Translations under genes and position numbers: made by a program | The notes under the pieces: generated by a model | Told to the model about the DNA's origin: nothing | Seen by the model: the letters and a program-made list of their open reading frames with translations, nothing else | Database searches by the model: none | Assembly (NCBI GenBank): GCA_034401795.1 | Contig: CM067370.1 | Span: forward strand, 51,200,414 to 51,264,413 | Length of the DNA stretch: 64,000 nt | Reading direction: 5' to 3' | DNA from: Chaetoderma sp. LZ-2023a | Taxonomy: Eukaryota > Mollusca > Caudofoveata > Chaetodermatida > Chaetodermatidae | Shown: in pieces, positions 35,688 through 45,912 of the stretch | How positions within the stretch are numbered: the first letter of the stretch is position 1 | How the letters are laid out: every line of letters begins with the position of its first letter

Positions 35688-36371
35688 ATGGAAAATAAAC
35701 AAAATATTTCAAATTGTATGTACCCTCACGAAATTCCAAAGCTGCCATTTTTTTCAGGCGACGATCCCGCACAGAAGGGCGATGCATCATTTGATGTTTG
35801 GAATTTTGAAGTTAAATGTTTATTGTCTGATAAAATGCTTAGTGAACATGCTGTATTACAGGCTATTAGGAAATCTTTACGCGGCATGGCCAGACAAACA
35901 CTTATACCCTTAGGAGACGTAGCCAACAGCAGCGATATCCTAGCCAAACTGCACACACTCTTTGGAAATGTCTGTAGTAATGAATCGGTTATGCAACAAT
36001 TTTATACTGCTATACAGAGAAATGGTGAGTCTGTTACTGCATTTTGGTTGTCGGCTGGAAAACATCTTACAGATAGCTATTAATAATGGACATATAAACG
36101 GATTTGTCAAGAATGACACGTTGCGATCTAAATTCTAGACTGGTTTGAAAGATGAAAAGCTAAAAAGCCAACCTAGACATAAATATGACAATATTTCCGA
36201 GTTTGCTGTTTTGTTTAAAGAGGTAAGAGCAGTTGATCAGGAGATGAATTGTGACAAACCACAGCTAAAAGCAAATCACCAAGCCTATACATCAACCTTT
36301 GGAAAATGATAAGATTGATAACCTGGTAGAGCAAATTAAAATGCTAATGGGAAAAGCTATGGATTTGGAGA
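35688..36371 (+). pseudogene. gag: Gypsy gag
   Basis: The 131-codon frame from 35688 contains 'PKLPFFSGDDPAQKGDASFD' and 'VWNFEVKCLL', a capsid N-terminal signature of this Gypsy group. The reading frame changes near 36060 and carries on with 'LRSKF', an in-frame TAG, then 'TGLKDEKLKSQPRHKYDNIS' and 'FAVLFKEVRAVDQEMN' to about 36330. Gag would assemble the cytoplasmic virus-like particle. No zinc knuckle is obvious. The following 72-codon frame (36377-36595) is probably the decayed gag-pol junction. Confidence 0.75.
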
Positions 36372-36624
36372 AGTGAATGAACTTTAACCAATCTGATTCT
36401 TTTTCCGCTCCTACCAATGATCAAGTGCATGGTGGCAGCAGCTATAACGGAAACATCTCAGGGCCCGGGGTGTACCATCACACAGCTGAACAAGGTAATC
36501 ATCGAGGCAACGGGCGCATGGTTACCAGAGAAATCAAGGACTTCAACAAGTCATCACAGCAGCACATCTATGGTAAGAGTCTAGTAAAAGAATAACTTCC
36601 TCTGTCACTGGGCAAATTTGGGAA

Positions 36625-37360
36625 GTGAATGATTTTGTTTGTAGCCCAAATATAATGTGTGAATGTGGTAAACATGTGCTGAGTGATAGTGATGAATGTA
36701 TGCATAGCCAAGATAATGATAATGTTTGTGTTGATAAACATGTTAATAGCAAGCTTACATCCCATTCAGGGAGGCTTGTTAACAGGTTAGTTGGTTCATC
36801 AAATGTTGGCTATATCACAATATGTGGTGTAGAAACAAGAGCATTAATTGATAGTGGGTCCATGGTTACCTGTATCTATAATGAAGTTGATGAGTCATTA
36901 AACCCAGTCTGAGCTCCATAACATTTCAGACTTTGACTTGAATGTATACAGCGCTGGTGGTAAGAAACTTCCATGCATAGGATACATCGAAGCAGATGTT
37001 CTTATTCCATTTATGTCCGCTAGTTCATTTTGTGTACCTTTGCTTGTTATATTTGGTACAGAATATAATCAATCCATACCAGTAACTGTAGGCATGAATA
37101 TACTTAGATTATGTCAGGATCTGCATCCTGATTCTGGGCATATCACTCATGCTTGGCGTGTTTCTATTGATTGCTTATGTGAAAACAACTCTGTGATTGT
37201 TAAATTGACCAACAGGTTCCCTGTTACAATTCAACCCAATTTTGTAGTTACACTGACTGGAATTGCTAGAACTAATTTTCATATTAAGACAGCAGTTACC
37301 GAAAACACAAATTCACCTCAATCTAGCAAGTTAACTATTTGTCCTAGGGTTATTTCTTAG
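36625..37360 (+). pseudogene. Gypsy aspartic protease region
   Basis: Two frames, 36625-36912 and 36938-37360, form the retropepsin-like region. The catalytic 'ALIDSGSMVTCI' (DSG at about 36850) sits after 'SNVGYITICGVETR'. The second frame supplies 'FDLNVYSAGGKKLPCIGYIE' and a downstream 'ILRLCQDL'. The protease would cleave the gag-pol polyprotein. A frameshift between the two parts (about 36905-36930) separates the active site from the flap region. Confidence 0.75.
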
Positions 37361-37756
37361 AATTCTCAAAGTGATATTACTCGTATACCTGTAAAAGTAT
37401 GCAATCTATCTTGTAAGGTTGTTCGAATCCCAGCTAACTCTGTAATATGCCAACTCAGTGGGGTCAATATTGTTGACTCTTGGAACCTGGAATCTTCTAG
37501 GAGAAGCTCCAATGTACATATAAATCCCATCCATGTAAATACCCCTACTACTGATTCAGAAAACCTTGGAATCCATCTTAACACATCAGCTTTGACAGTA
37601 GGTCAGTTGCAGAGAACTCACAACCTTCTGCACAAGTGGGATCATCTACTCTCAAGATCATTAAGGGATCTTGGAAAGACTAATGCAATACAACACGCCA
37701 TCAGGCTTACTGACAATGCTCCATTTAAAGAACCCTAATGCCGTATTCCTCCAGGT

Positions 37757-38280
37757 ATGTTTGAAGAGGTGCGTCAACATTCGAAAGAGATGCTGGAAGC
37801 TGGAGCCATCCGGAAGTCTCAAGGTCCGTACCGTTCAAATGTGGCACTGGGAAGAAAGAAAGATGGATCATTGCGTTTTTGTATAGATCTGAGAAAATTA
37901 AATAACAGTACAGTGACAGATGCATACAGACAGCCTAAAGTTGATGACACGTGGGACACCCTTAGTGGTTCGCATTATCTTAGCAAGTTAGATCTTCGCT
38001 CTGAATACTGGCAAGTTGAGCTGCAGGAAGAGGACAAGGAAAAGACGGATTTTACGAATGTAATGGTATGGCATTTGGGTTAACCAACGCCCCTGCCAAC
38101 TTCCAGCGCCAGGTGGAGACGTGCATGGGTGATCTCAACTTGAGGGAGTGTTTGGTCTTTATAGATGACATCTTAGTCTTCTCACAGACATTTGATGAGC
38201 ACCTAGAGAGACTAGAACGTGTATTCCAAAAGCTGGATGGGAATGGATTGACCATAAAACCCTCCAAAATGTGACCTTTT
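37757..38280 (+). pseudogene. pol: Gypsy reverse transcriptase
   Basis: The frame 37757-38083 carries 'GAIRKSQGPYRSNVALGRKK', 'LRFCIDLRKLNN' and 'SHYLSKLDLRSEYWQVEL', which are RT fingers and palm motif A. After a frameshift the frame 38068-38274 carries 'MAFGLTNAPANFQRQVE' and the active-site 'LVFIDDILVFSQTFDEHLER' (FIDD at 38158-38169). All catalytic aspartates are present, but the two halves lie in different frames. Confidence 0.9.
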
Positions 38281-38392
38281 CAAGACAGAAGTTAAGTATT
38301 TAAGGCATGTAATTTCAGCGCAAGGAATACATACTGACCATGAAAAAATAGCAGCTCTTACTACATGGCCTGCCCCAACCTCAGTAAAGTCT

Positions 38393-38990
38393 TTGAGAAC
38401 CTATCATGGATTTACAAGATATTTTAGAAGATTTATAAAAGATTATGCCAGAATTGCAAGACCATTGAATGATATATTGGTTGGTCATCCAACCAACACC
38501 TCATCCAAGAAACCAAAGAGGAAAACGCCTTTGGTATGGGGAGCAGCACAACAAGAGTCATTTGATACATTGAATGATAGGTTAACGTCATCTCATATCC
38601 TAGCCTATGCTGACTTCACAAAACCTTTTATTGTCGCAATTGATGCTTCATTGGGCGGCTTGAGTGGAGGGCGTAAAATATATATGCCAGTCGAGGTTTG
38701 CGACCTAGTGAGCAGAACTATCCTGCACGTAAACGTGAATTTCTCTGGTTGAAATGGGCCATATCGGATACATTTCATGACTATCTCTATGGAAATACAT
38801 TTGAGATCAGAACAGATAATAATCCTTTGACATACGTCATGAAGACAGCGAAGTTAGATGCTACAGGACATCACTGGTTAGCATCATTGGCGACATACCA
38901 CTTCACTTTGTCTTGCAGGACAGGCAAGTCATGCTCAGATGCAGATGGTCTTTCACGACGCCCATGTCAACAAGAAAATTTTTTACTGAT
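38393..38990 (+). pseudogene. Gypsy RT connection and RNase H
   Basis: 'GFTRYFRRFIKDYARIARPL' marks the RT thumb and connection. 'FIVAIDASLGG' (about 38630) is the first RNase H motif and 'TFEIRTDNNPLTYVM' (about 38800) a later one, ending with 'DADGLSRRP'. A frameshift near 38670 separates the first aspartate from the rest. RNase H would remove the RNA strand during reverse transcription. Confidence 0.85.
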
Positions 38991-39149
38991 GTCATCCAAG
39001 CAATCTGTGATGCTGCTTTAGTGAACCATGAAGAGCTACCATTGGCAGAAAGTTTGGTAATTACTGACAATGCATGTCTACCATTGGCTGAGCCAGAGAT
39101 AAAGCTAGGCAGCGAAGCGCTAAGTCACCTTGATTGGCAAACGGAGAAG

Positions 39150-40890
39150 ACGGCAGATGAAGAACTGTCCAGGGGGGCTATCGAGATAGTGAAACAAGAT
39201 GTTCGTCCCAGACAAGAGATTTTAAAAGAAGAACAGCTTGAGGTGCATAAATATATGCGTGAGTGGAAGACGTTCCATCTACGCAATAACATTCTCTCCA
39301 GATCAACAAGGATGGATGGCAATGTCACACAACAACTGGTGTTACCAAAATCTTTTAGAGAGATTGCGTTGAAAGGACTACATGAAGATGTTGGTCATCC
39401 AGGTAGGGACAGGGCCATTTGGGTTGTTCGCAGTAGATTTTATTGGCCAGGCATTGAGGCAGATGTAAAGAACACGGTCTTACACTGCAGCAGATGTATT
39501 CGGTAGAAAAGATCCTATTGCCCAAAGGCTGAATTGGTGCCAATAGAAACTACACGTCATATGGAGCTTGTATGCATTGATTTCTTTTCATTAGAGTAGT
39601 CGAAGGGCAGATATGAAGATATTTTAGTAATAACTGACCATTTTACCGGCTATGCACAAGCGATTCCAACGAGAAACAAGTCTGCTAATACCACTGCTAG
39701 AGCTTTGTATGAACACTTCATTGTACACTATGGATTTCCTGCCAGGCTTCATAGTGATCAAGGGCGGAACTTTGAGAGCCATGCCATCAAAGATCTTTGC
39801 ACGATAGCGGCGGTAGAAAAGTCCCTGACAACACCATATCATCCCATGGATAATGGCATGACAGAACGGTTTATTCAAAGTCTTATAAAGATGCTTGGAA
39901 CCCTAGAAGAGCAACAGAAATCAAACTGGAAAGCTTATGTTGCACCTCTAGTACATGCCTATAATGCGACAAAACACGAGACGACGGGATACTAACCTCA
40001 TTATCTGATGTTTGGATGGCATCCTAGGTTAGCAATTGATGCTTATCTGGGAATTGATAGCAGCAGCGAAGGAGCAAGGGATAGAGAGAACCATGCTATG
40101 AAGTTGAAATGGAGGTTAAAAACTGCTTACAGAGTTGCATCAGCTGAAGCCACGAGAAAAAGAGAGAGGCATAAGCAGCATTATGAGCTGAAAACTAGAG
40201 ATTCTACTTTGGAGCTTGGAGACAGTGTACTTGTGAGAAATCTGGGAATCCGAGGGAAACACAAGCTAGCAGATCGGTGGGAGTATATTCCGTATATCGT
40301 CATTGGTATACCGACCACGGATATACCTGTTTACAAAGTTCAGAAGGAGGACACCAAAGGACAAGTGAAGACTCTTCACAAAAATCTTCTACTGCCTTTC
40401 ATGGCCATTCCTTGTCCTCAGCATGTGGTGAGTGAGCAGGAGGGAGTTGATTCAACTCAGGTGAGGCACGATGTTGCGACAAGGAGATCGAGACATCAAG
40501 CTCATCCACCTACTGATACTTCTGACTCTGATAGCGTTAGCACTGATGGCTCTACAATAGCCAGATATATCATATCAGCAAGACGAAGGAGAACCGATCA
40601 TCCCCAGACGTCTATGCATATGTCTGAAAAGATACAGTGCATGAACAATTCAGAGATTGATGAGACTACTCAAACAACTCTAGATGGTATATCACAAATC
40701 GGTGATATGTGTAACAGTACCGCCAAAAAATGGTCAAGATCTCATGAATCAGGTAAATACTCCCATTTCCCCAGCACCAGAGCAGTCAATTTCCATGGCT
40801 TTACCCCGCCGGTCACGTCACGAACGGAGACCTCAGGACCGATATGGTCAGAATGTTATGGAATTAGTGGCTGATGAAATATTTGTTTAA
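39150..40890 (+). pseudogene. Gypsy integrase and C-terminal tail
   Basis: The HHCC zinc-binding N-terminus is seen as 'GLHEDVGHPGRDRAIW' plus 'HCSRC' (39375-39500). The catalytic core follows with D in 'MELVCIDFFS' (about 39576), D in 'LHSDQGRNFESH' (about 39751) and E in 'NGMTERFIQSL' (about 39860). The C-terminal domain has 'GDSVLVRNLGIRGKHKLADR' (about 40225), then a Ser/Thr-rich tail ending near 40890. Interruptions include TAG at about 39505 and 39597 and TAA at about 39992. The DDE triad itself is intact. Confidence 0.9.
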
Positions 40891-40921
40891 TTATAATTAT
40901 ACTACTAAGGACAACTAGCTT

Positions 40922-41255
40922 GGGTAGTAGTGTCGGAATTAAAATGATATCACCTCCCTCAATTGGTCGCCGTTCGGCGATCCGTGGCCCCCACCACCCT
41001 CTCAATCCATGGGGCATAGGGTATTGAGACATGTGGTTGGTGTATGCCTCTAGATGGAGGTCCCCAGGGTTGTTGAGACAGGTGGTTGGTGTATGCCTCT
41101 AGATGGAGGCTCCCAGGGATTGAGAGGGCGGTGGGGCCACCACAGATCGCCGAACGGCTGCCAGTTGAGGGAGGTAGTTTCATCCCGACACGACTACTAC
41201 CAGGGTCTGAACGTCCATTTAGAGCCAAGCCTCCACGGTGATATAAACCACTGAT
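40922..41255. repeat. Polinton left terminus with internal foldback
   Basis: The outer arm (40922-41015) contains 'cacctccctcaattgg' and 'cgttcggcgatccgtggc'. An inverted copy of it occupies about 41110-41205, so the terminus can form a hairpin. Between the arms are two 60-bp direct repeats containing 'ggtggttggtgtatgcctct'. From 41206 a segment with 'ggtctgaacgtccatttaga' is the inverted counterpart of the right subterminal repeats. A (CT)n tract follows at 41286-41312, still within noncoding sequence. Confidence 0.85.
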
Positions 41256-41436
41256 TACCTTGTGATCAACCACATCAGAAGGGCCTCTCTCTCTCTCTCT
41301 CTCTCTCTCTCTATTCTGTGTAGGCTCAGACAAACACGTAGTCTCTGCCAGAGTCACATCGGCATGATGGGACCGGCCATAGTGTCTTCCATCTACCTTG
41401 ACAACGCTCACCTGGTAGGATAATAAAGTGATTAGC

Positions 41437-41745
41437 ATGTGCACCACGGCAGACTCTGGCATGTTCATATGTTACGCAGAGAACCCGGTGCTGAGCAGGG
41501 GTGTCCAGCAGACAGCCACGTCCTACCCTCTCCACCCCATAGAAGTGGCAGACAGACTCGATCTATTCACGTGGGTGAAAGCGATCGTAAATATTTCTCT
41601 ACAAGGGGTCGACCCAAGGATTGTACTGCGGGTCATCCCGGAAGTGGGCTCACTTGGCATCCAATATCATGGCAGTCTCAGCGCCCTGTGCCACTGCTGT
41701 AGACGCCAGCACGAGCAGTTTGATGAAAATCATGGCTATACATGA
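41437..41745 (+). CDS. Polinton ORF a, unknown 102-aa protein
   Basis: First plus-strand frame inside the left terminus. ATG 41437 is the first methionine; a GTG lies three codons earlier. Contents include 'FTWVKAIVNISLQGVDPRIV' and a Cys/His cluster 'ALCHCCRRQHEQ' near the C-terminus that could bind metal. Its end overlaps the end of the convergent minus-strand ORF b by about 10 bp. No family is recognised. A short leader-type protein or chance frame is possible, although the tight packing favours a gene. Confidence 0.45.
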   Translation: MCTTADSGMFICYAENPVLSRGVQQTATSYPLHPIEVADRLDLFTWVKAIVNISLQGVDPRIVLRVIPEVGSLGIQYHGSLSALCHCCRRQHEQFDENHGYT

Positions 41746-42713
41746 AGAGTTAAACTGAACAGAGTGAATCCCTCAAGAAATATCTGTGCCAGATCGAGCC
41801 CTGTTCCACCCAGATCGATAGTGATCTTCATCCCCTCATGGGCAGGTGCTAGCTGCTTCACTCTGCCACTGGCTAAGAAACGTAGCTCTAGGACTATATG
41901 AGTCGTTTATTGGCTAGTAAAGCCGACTCGCTGAAGTAGTTTAACAGCACCCTTGGCTTTGGAGACATGTGACACACCATCTACCTGTAGGATGCCCTCC
42001 TGGAGGTTAACAGCTTCTTCTGGTCCATCGAATGGACGATGCTGCAGGGACTTCCCACCTGTAACCCAGATCCGGTGATCCACCCTCGTCAGGGAGACAC
42101 CTTCACCTATATAGGTGAGGAAGGATGATCCCCGATTGTAGAGCTTTCGAACTGTCTCATCCTTTTTCACAACGGTGAAGAGGGGAGTAACCTCTATGGC
42201 AATGACTGTGGGAGGCCTATATAGGGGCAACAATGTTTGCCAGTCACGCCTAGGTCCAGGGCGGTACCACACTTCATTATTCTCAAATATGAACTGCAGG
42301 TTTTTTGCCAGGGTCAATAGCAGACCATCTTGGATCATTGGCAGGGCACCGCTTGAATAGGGTTTGACCAGATGAAAGCTGAGGTCGTTATTTAGGGTGC
42401 TGATGTCTGCCACCTCTGTATCCGAGAGCTCAATCAATGGCTCGAGGATGTCCTTCCTCTTCGGGAAATCGTACCGAAACATGATCTTGTGGCCATCTAT
42501 GTTGCGACCCAGGCACTCCTTCGCCACATCCTTGAGGTCTGTGAGCAGCTCCACCCCATCACCACCAATGGGGTGGAGGGAGAATGCCTTTGAGCTTGCT
42601 TCGTTCTGTAGGGCGAATGACTTGCCATCGCTCTCGTCTACCTTGGCAGCATTAACTGCGTACACATCTGCCAGGTCAGCAAGACCAGTCGAGTGAGCAA
42701 ATATGGGTTCCAT
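41736..42713 (-). pseudogene. Polinton ORF b, unknown protein with one in-frame TAA
   Basis: From ATG 42713 the frame is open for 268 codons to a TAA at 41907-41909. It then continues in the same frame for 56 more codons to a TAG at 41736, with protein-like sequence such as 'HIVLELRFLASGRVKQLAP' and 'KITIDLGGTGLDLAQIFL'. One 326-codon gene interrupted by a single nonsense codon fits best. The sequence is soluble-looking with no membrane segment, and no family is recognised. A capsid-associated role is possible from context only. It is transcribed divergently from ORF c across a 37-bp gap containing the element's TTTA...CTATA motif. Confidence 0.65.
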
Positions 42714-42750
42714 AGCACTCTATAGGAGGGTCTAAACAGGAGATATAACC
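42714..42750. promoter_or_regulatory. bidirectional promoter-like gap b/c
   Basis: The 37-bp gap between divergent start codons contains 'ctctataggagggtctaaac'. On the minus strand this reads TTTAGACCCTCCTATAGAG, the same layout (TTTA, about 8 nt, CTATAG) as upstream of ORFs g, h, i/j, k/m and n. Confidence 0.55.
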
Positions 42751-43117
42751 ATGCCGATTGTCCGACTGCTGCTATTCGGTGGTGAGAACGTAATCTCACC
42801 CTCTCTAGAAGGGAGACAGTACCGTGTAAATGGTTCCTCTTCGTGGTGCCCCAGTGGGGCACAACATACATACACGCTGATGTGCTACATCAACCTCCCG
42901 CAGTGCACAGAGCAGCTCACTGGTAGAAGTCGGTCAGGAAGTGATAGAGTATCTCCCAGGTGCCAACAGCAACCTATGGAAAGCTATCAGTCCCAGCCTT
43001 TTCACACCTGTAAATCACCTGTTTGACAGCACCTCCATTAACATATATGCCAGAACGGATGGGATATTGGATGCCCATTTAGAGTTTACACTCGTATTAC
43101 TCATTAACCTGGCATGA
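42751..43117 (+). pseudogene. Polinton ORF c, ~120-aa protein with one frameshift
   Basis: ATG 42751 opens 'MPIVRLLLFGGENVISPSLE', which stays convincing to about 42915. A one-base shift then moves the good frame to 'VEVGQEVIEYLPGANSNLW' and 'NIYARTDGILDAHLEFTLVL', ending at TGA 43115-43117. That stop overlaps the ATG of the next gene in an ATGA arrangement, a compactness typical of viruses. The alternating hydrophobic C-terminus suggests beta-strands. No family is recognised; a small virion component is a guess. Confidence 0.6.
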
Positions 43118-44250
43118 TATCACAACAGGAATATCTTACCTTTGCCGAGATGATGAAGAGCGAGCTACAGGTTTGCCCCTTCATGACCCCTGCACAGATA
43201 AAGGCCTTAAAAGAACAGATGCTTGCACTGCAACAAAAAGGAGAGCAACTACATCAGGAGAGCTGGTATCAACAGAATGCGAGCATTGCAAGGAGGCGAA
43301 GGAACAGTGAAGGTTCCCGATACTGGCAGGCCCTCCTGGAGGCAAGTAAGCGAGACGCAGGGGTCTTGCCAGACGACGACGAGCCAGATGTTTACGACGA
43401 TGTCACAAACGAGGATGAGCCAGATGTCATACAGTGGGAAGAGGAGATGGCGGAGTAGTGTAAGACCAAGAAAGCCATCCAGAGGCGGACCTACTATCGG
43501 TGGCATGGTGGAGACAACAGCAGTCTAGGGGTTATGTACGGTGACCCGAGACGTGACTACTCAGGATTCCCCTATCGAACACCCCAACTAGTAGGCAGTC
43601 GGAAGACAGCGACATTCTCGTTCAATCCAGATTCCGACCCTGGAGCGCTGGTGCAAAATATACACATCACTGGCTTGCGGCAGGACTATCCAGATGTGTG
43701 GAAGTACTTTGTCCCACACACCACCTCAGGCCTCACACCAGCAGGGATCGTTTGGATCAACCAGTCCCTGGAAGCACTGTGCTACTGCCTACTCACAGCA
43801 CAGACCCAGCTGCAGCATTCCATAGATTGTGTCAGCAGAGCAGAGGTCCAGGCCATGTTCATCAGTCAAGTTGAGGATATGATCATCGTGGCAGACCCCA
43901 GTAGTCTTATTGCTAAGTTCCAGCAGGGGTTGAAGAAGGCCCGTCGCAAACTTGAATTTGCTATTTCACCACACCTACGGTTGATTCCGAGCAACATGAT
44001 CGTGAACATCGAGGACCTCCAAGTCAGGGGCTATAACAACATGATAGTCGAGGGGAGTTCCCCCGGTGTCCACTTCGGCTTCAATACTGCCATCAACGCC
44101 CATACGTGTAGTACGGGCCATACAGTCGTTCCGACCATGACACTGCAGGCAGTCGACGCAGCAGCTCCAGGTGTTCCGATCCCCGACACTGCAGCCAGTC
44201 GACATGACACCACCTCCCATGGTGGCTCTTATGAATGTTGTCAGGCCTAG
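43114..44250 (+). pseudogene. Polinton ORF d-e, 378-codon frame with one in-frame TAG
   Basis: Two open stretches, 43114-43458 and 43459-44250, lie in the same frame, separated only by TAG 43456-43458. The first half has a helical Gln/Lys-rich start with 'AQIKALKEQMLALQQKGEQL' and a very acidic end. Just past the stop comes a basic stretch 'CKTKKAIQRRTYYRW', then 'GFPYRTPQLVGSRKTATFSF' and a long mixed domain. No family is recognised. Similar disordered charged linkers occur in virion proteins, but the function is unassigned. The alternative is two separate genes of 114 and 238 codons, the latter starting at ATG 43534. Confidence 0.65.
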
Positions 44251-44273
44251 CTATCATGGCGTTCGGGATCAGC

Positions 44274-44771
44274 CTACTCCGCTGCTAGCAAATCAGCTAT
44301 AAGACTATCCTGACGCTCTACAGTAGCAGTGTGGACCACGGTGAGACACTGAACCAGCTTGGCATGCCCTACAGCCCCTATACCTACTGCCAACCTGCAC
44401 ATCCAAGGGCTGGAAGGTTCGGCAGCACATCCTTTTTTCAGCTTGTAATATCGCAGAGCCTTGTTCAGCTCTGAGTCCGGTGAGGCCATGATGGTCTGCA
44501 GCTGCTGGATCACATCTGACAGATACTCCCGATCCTTGTAGAAACCTTTAGCTCGCAGGAGCTGCTCGACGATACTCCCGCCCATGATAAGATATTCGAG
44601 GAAGCAGATCTGTCCCTTGCCAAATCCTAGATAGAGCTTCACAGCTGTCAGCTCCTCTGTCAGCTCAGCACCGGAGAGCTGAGCGAGCTCATCTGGTGCC
44701 TTCTTCTTGTAGTCTTTCAACTCCCTCCAGAAGACATCATAGTATTTCTCGCATAGCATGAGCCCGGACAT
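44274..44771 (-). CDS. Polinton ORF f, unknown 165-aa protein
   Basis: Intact minus-strand frame from ATG 44771. Mostly helical-looking, with 'LMLCEKYYDVFWRELKDYKK', 'YLGFGKGQICFLEYLIMGGS' and 'YLSDVIQQLQTIMAS'. No membrane segment or known motif is seen. It ends about 24 bp from the end of convergent d-e and starts 23 bp from the divergent start of g. The intact frame in an element full of lesions suggests this copy decayed recently or unevenly. Confidence 0.65.
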   Translation of the reverse strand: MSGLMLCEKYYDVFWRELKDYKKKAPDELAQLSGAELTEELTAVKLYLGFGKGQICFLEYLIMGGSIVEQLLRAKGFYKDREYLSDVIQQLQTIMASPDSELNKALRYYKLKKGCAAEPSSPWMCRLAVGIGAVGHAKLVQCLTVVHTATVERQDSLIADLLAAE

Positions 44772-44794
44772 GTTTAAGATGTCTCAATAGAGAG
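44772..44794. promoter_or_regulatory. bidirectional promoter-like gap f/g
   Basis: The whole gap between two divergent ATGs is 23 bp, 'tttaagatgtctcaatag' plus 'agag'. It is the most compact example of the TTTAA...CAATAG/CTATAG layout in the element. Confidence 0.5.
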
Positions 44795-45314
44795 ATGAAT
44801 ATTCCTGAGTACCAACCCAGCCACCTGGCAGACGCAGACTGGGAAGATCTTATTAACACTCTCGACAGGAGACGCAGACGTTTAAGCGTGTTGTATACTC
44901 AGTGCTTAAACAATGACGTCAATGGTACAGATCGTGAAGCAACTGCCCGAGAGCCAGGCGAGTCTTCAGAAGATGGAGAACCTGCTGCGACCCAGGACAC
45001 AGAAGTTACTGACCAAAGCAAAACCTCTGCCATTCCATGTCACCAGTACCGTGGTGGCGAATGTGGCCATGGTGAAGATGACAGGTGGAAATGAGGTTCT
45101 TCCTTCCGCCACTGCAGCTGTCCTCGCTACAGTGGTGAGTGATGTGGCTGGGCACTGTCTCGGAATAACTCACTCCATCCCAAAAATCGGCCACAGTGGT
45201 GCCTCCTACACTGTTGCCGCCAAGATCATGGGTGACCGTGTTACACTAATGTACGCCGCGGTTCTAGGGCTATCAACGAGTGAAATGGCTGAGATCATCG
45301 TCGCCTACGTTTAA
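44795..45314 (+). pseudogene. Polinton ORF g, frameshifted
   Basis: ATG 44795 opens 'MNIPEYQPSHLADADWEDL' and 'NTLDRRRRRLSVLYTQCL', then an acidic Glu/Asp/Thr-rich linker to a stop at 45094. A second frame overlapping from 44913 gives a hydrophobic Ala/Val-rich C-terminus with 'VLPSATAAVLATVVSDVAGH' and 'LMYAAVLGLSTSEMAEIIVA', ending at TAA 45312. One gene with a frameshift around 45000-45090 is likeliest, giving a soluble charged N-terminus and a small-residue-rich C-terminus. Its stop codon lies within the promoter-like motif of ORF h. Confidence 0.5.
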
Positions 45315-45333
45315 AACCTCTCTATAGTGAGAG
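45309..45333 (+). promoter_or_regulatory. promoter-like motif upstream of h
   Basis: 'gtttaaaacctctctatagt' followed by 'gagag' lies directly before ATG 45334 and overlaps the TAA of ORF g. It has the TTTAAA, 6-nt gap, CTATAG layout seen at five other gene starts in the element. Confidence 0.55.
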
Positions 45334-45890
45334 ATGGATCACGAGTTGGCCATTAACAAGGCCAAGACTGTATACAAGGGGATGGGCATCAAGGAGAGTG
45401 CGACGATGCGAGGTATGCTCGGAGTCGATGAGGCTGGAGCCAGCAAGGTTATGGCTGAGTCCTTTGCACAGGACCTGGTTAAGGATCTCCTGAAACCACA
45501 GAGCTCATTCTGACAGGATGGAGATAATCTCAAGATAGGCACCCTCGGCCTGAGCCATATCACTGTCGATGGCAAAAAGGTGCTACCGCCAGCCTCCAGC
45601 TACCAGAGGTGAAGAAGTCAGGGTTCTTTGGTTTGCCACTTAAGATCACAGGATAGTCAGGGCTTCCCATGCATGTATCATACAGACACTGTGGGTGCTG
45701 ACACAGGACCTATACACTATCTTCTCAGGTGCTGCTGGGATTTCATGCTTGATGCCTCCATCGCATCCTTCATATCCGCCTAAGGCTTGAGGAACTTCGT
45801 CAGAAGCGTGAGGAACTTCGTCAGTTTTGTCAGAAGCCCGTGGCTTAAGCTTAAACTGTCACTGAAACTCTACCCACTGAGGGTCCTTGT
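45334..45890 (+). pseudogene. Polinton ORF h, multiply interrupted
   Basis: ATG 45334 starts a frame with 'MDHELAINKAKTVYKGMGIK' and 'AESFAQDLVKDLLKPQSSF', then TGA at 45511-45513. It continues in frame with 'QDGDNLKIGTLGLSHITVDG'. A frameshift near 45575 passes to 'LQLPEVKKSGFFGLPLKITG', and further stops precede a coiled-coil-like end, 'LRLEELRQKREELRQF', at 45800-45850 containing a short direct repeat. The last part may be a separate gene. No family is recognised. Confidence 0.4.
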
Positions 45891-45912
45891 CTGGGACTCT
45901 CTTCATCTGGTA

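Larger units (their letters stand above)
35300..40900 (+). mobile_element. Ty3/Gypsy LTR retrotransposon, decayed
   Basis: A plus-strand element with gag, aspartic protease, reverse transcriptase, RNase H and integrase in the order PR-RT-RH-IN, which defines Ty3/Gypsy. About a dozen frameshifts and stops interrupt the polyprotein. The pol frame ends at 40890 and the Polinton terminus starts about 30 bp later, so the 3' LTR is missing here. It may have been displaced by the Polinton insertion or lost. I could not identify a 5' LTR. A leader frame with 'MTPGGSEMRSGEVDVMLDTI' lies at 35412-35601 and may be the true gag start. Confidence 0.9.
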
